From positions 1 to 64,000 of the forward strand of contig NZ_FXTC01000005.1 in assembly GCF_900182655.1 (NCBI RefSeq): a DNA stretch of 64,000 nt, in the 5' to 3' direction. Below the pieces are notes generated by a model, which was given only the letters and a program-made list of their open reading frames with translations, had not been told where the DNA came from and did not search any database. The DNA is from Chryseobacterium rhizoplanae. GTDB taxonomy: Bacteria; Bacteroidota; Bacteroidia; Flavobacteriales; Weeksellaceae. Shown here in pieces: positions 62,844-64,000 of the stretch (positions are counted from its first letter, which is position 1; each line of letters begins with the position of its first letter). The position numbers and the translations under genes were made by a program.

Positions 62844-63470
62844 ATGATTTTCGCAACAGATTACTTTAATTATATCCCAAATGAACTGCCTGAGTTTAAT
62901 TTAAAATTACTTTTAAATATAGAAGATTTAAACAATTCTATTTTTAATGAAGTGTTTAATATCCTTAAGCCTCATCAGCAAAAAGAATATGTCACTTTTA
63001 AAGAGTCTGAAGGGGCCCAAAAGTACAGAAAAGAAAGAAATGCTAAATTACCTTATGTAGATTTTAACAATTTACCAGAAATCTTTGACGATGCCTTATT
63101 ACAAAAAGTCATTCTGTATCAAAAAGAAGGAGAAATAGGAGGAGCCATATATGACTCATTATCAGAAGATCACAAAGGACAAATTGCACGTTTTAACTCA
63201 AAAATATTTGAAGAAGAAAAAGCCAAAAGGCGAGCTTTAATGTCTGACGAGGAAAAAAGAAAAGAAAAAGAATGGTGGGATAAGTATGATGCAGATCCAA
63301 CACCTCGTTTTATGGGCAATGTAGGCGAACCTGATACCGTTACAAGCTATATCATAAAATACGGTGTAAATCCTTTAACCCGAGAACCCGAAACTATTGA
63401 AAGTTTTCAAAAAAAATATACTATCGATCCCAAAACAGGTGATCCTATTCCAAGGGAAAAGAATGAATAG
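62844..63470 (+). CDS. Putative immunity or partner of the ART-like effector
   Basis: 208 residues, cytosolic, charged, rich in Lys/Glu, with a KRRALMSDEEKRKEKEWWDK helical segment. No known family. It starts 7 bp after the effector stop and is closed by a terminator, the classic arrangement of polymorphic toxin and immunity genes. A C-terminal YGVNPLTREPETIESFQKKY segment is Pro-rich and may be flexible. Alternative: a loading chaperone or a second effector subunit. Confidence 0.6.
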   Translation: MIFATDYFNYIPNELPEFNLKLLLNIEDLNNSIFNEVFNILKPHQQKEYVTFKESEGAQKYRKERNAKLPYVDFNNLPEIFDDALLQKVILYQKEGEIGGAIYDSLSEDHKGQIARFNSKIFEEEKAKRRALMSDEEKRKEKEWWDKYDADPTPRFMGNVGEPDTVTSYIIKYGVNPLTREPETIESFQKKYTIDPKTGDPIPREKNE

Positions 63471-63492
63471 TACTTTATAAATAAGTTCTAAC

Positions 63493-63527
63493 GAGGCTAT
63501 CTTTACAATGAGATAGCCTCATTTTAT
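63493..63527 (+). terminator. Terminator of the plus-strand effector operon
   Basis: 10-bp perfect stem GAGGCTATCT/AGATAGCCTC with an 8-nt loop and ATTTTAT tail, about 20 bp after the stop at 63470. Confidence 0.9.
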
Positions 63528-63543
63528 ATGTAAAAAAATTAAA

Positions 63544-63780
63544 ATGAATAAAAAGAAACTATTAGAAAAGAAAGATTGGGAATATTATGTTTTTGAAGAA
63601 GACAACAATATCGAATTATCTGTTCCGATTCCCAATCCAAGCCCAGGATTTGATATCATTTATATTCTGGATGAATCTGAAAAAGAGATGTATTTGCATA
63701 CAGGTATCAAAGCCCTTGAAGATAGAATAGAAGATATGAAAATTAACTTTTCAAATTATAAAATGAATTCATGGAGATAA
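63544..63780 (+). CDS. Small acidic protein, 78 residues
   Basis: ATG at 63544, rich in Glu/Asp/Lys, with a beta-rich middle and helical end (EDRIEDMKINF). It lies after the effector operon terminator, so it is expressed separately, and is followed by another terminator. It could be an orphan immunity-type gene, common downstream of polymorphic toxins, but no family is identified. Confidence 0.6.
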   Translation: MNKKKLLEKKDWEYYVFEEDNNIELSVPIPNPSPGFDIIYILDESEKEMYLHTGIKALEDRIEDMKINFSNYKMNSWR

Positions 63781-63820
63781 TAATATCACATCAACTTAAA
63801 TAAAACATTATCTCACATAT

Positions 63821-63861
63821 AATATAAAACCACAACTTATTTTATGTTATGGTTTTATATT
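63821..63861 (+). terminator. Terminator after the 78-residue gene
   Basis: 12-bp perfect stem (AATATAAAACCA/TGGTTTTATATT) with a 17-nt loop, about 40 bp after the stop. AT-rich apart from the central CC/GG. Confidence 0.6.
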
Positions 63862-63923
63862 TAATTGTCTTTCTTCAGTAAGATATAAAAGTTATCTTTA
63901 ATTAATTTAGATTAAAAATCAAT

Positions 63924-64000
63924 ATGACTAAAATTAAAATAAACGCAGAGATAGAAAAGGATGGAGAATCTTTCTTGTTCTATGTAAATATTTCCAATAT
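63924..64000 (+). CDS. Start of a gene cut by the window edge
   Basis: ATG at 63924, then 25 codons (MTKIKINAEIEKDGESFLFY...) to the end of the window without a stop. Composition is normal for coding sequence. Too short to identify. Confidence 0.45.
   Translation, partial: MTKIKINAEIEKDGESFLFYVNISN

Overview
AT-rich Bacteroidota DNA, most like Chryseobacterium or a close Flavobacteriia relative. This genus call is inferred from codon use, TAnnTTTG-type promoter boxes and protein character; no rRNA or tRNA gene was seen. About 52 of the 64 kb belong to one extracellular contractile injection system (eCIS, Afp/PVC-like) locus. No capsid, portal, terminase or integrase is present, so it is not a prophage. 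T6SS membrane-complex genes are also absent.

Layout. 1-3.7 kb: flanking genes (a broken ORF, a membrane protein, a radical SAM enzyme, a CREST/ceramidase-like membrane hydrolase). 4-17 kb (minus strand): two tail-fibre cassettes of three genes each, separated by a lipoprotein gene on the plus strand. 17-20 kb: GH24 endolysin, a unimolecular-spanin-like lipoprotein and an AAA+ ATPase. 20-23.3 kb: two small proteins with the same N-terminal module as the fibre-cassette leaders, a beta-repeat secreted protein, and interspersed non-coding repeats. 23.4-29 kb: a 1.3-kilo-residue effector ending in a PD-(D/E)XK-like nuclease motif, its putative immunity protein, a holin-like protein and two small proteins. 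30.2-30.9 kb (plus): a CI/LexA-like repressor with an S24 self-cleavage domain and two operator-like palindromes in its leader. 31-55.4 kb (minus): the structural operon, in transcription order DUF4255 cap, sheath, sheath, tube, sheath, tube, tube-initiator, DUF5908, LysM baseplate protein, VgrG-like spike, PAAR tip, gp25, baseplate J, Pvc12-like wedge, then three large Ig/Fn3-like proteins. 55.9-63.5 kb (plus, divergent): a Cys-rich small protein, tape measure, second AAA+ ATPase, an 1181-residue effector with an N-terminal peptidoglycan-binding domain and a C-terminal ADP-ribosyltransferase-like domain, and a possible immunity or accessory gene.

How it may work (inference). The structural genes build a contractile particle. 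The ATPases assist assembly or disassembly, the fibres give target binding, and two polymorphic effectors form the payload. The endolysin, spanin and holin-like genes would release particles by lysing the producer. The S24 repressor would tie production to DNA damage or another repressor-inactivating signal. The strongest points for follow-up are the lysis and repressor genes within an eCIS, the duplicated sheath-tube modules, the effector-immunity pairs, the shared N-terminal module in four proteins, and two families of non-coding repeats confined to the accessory half.
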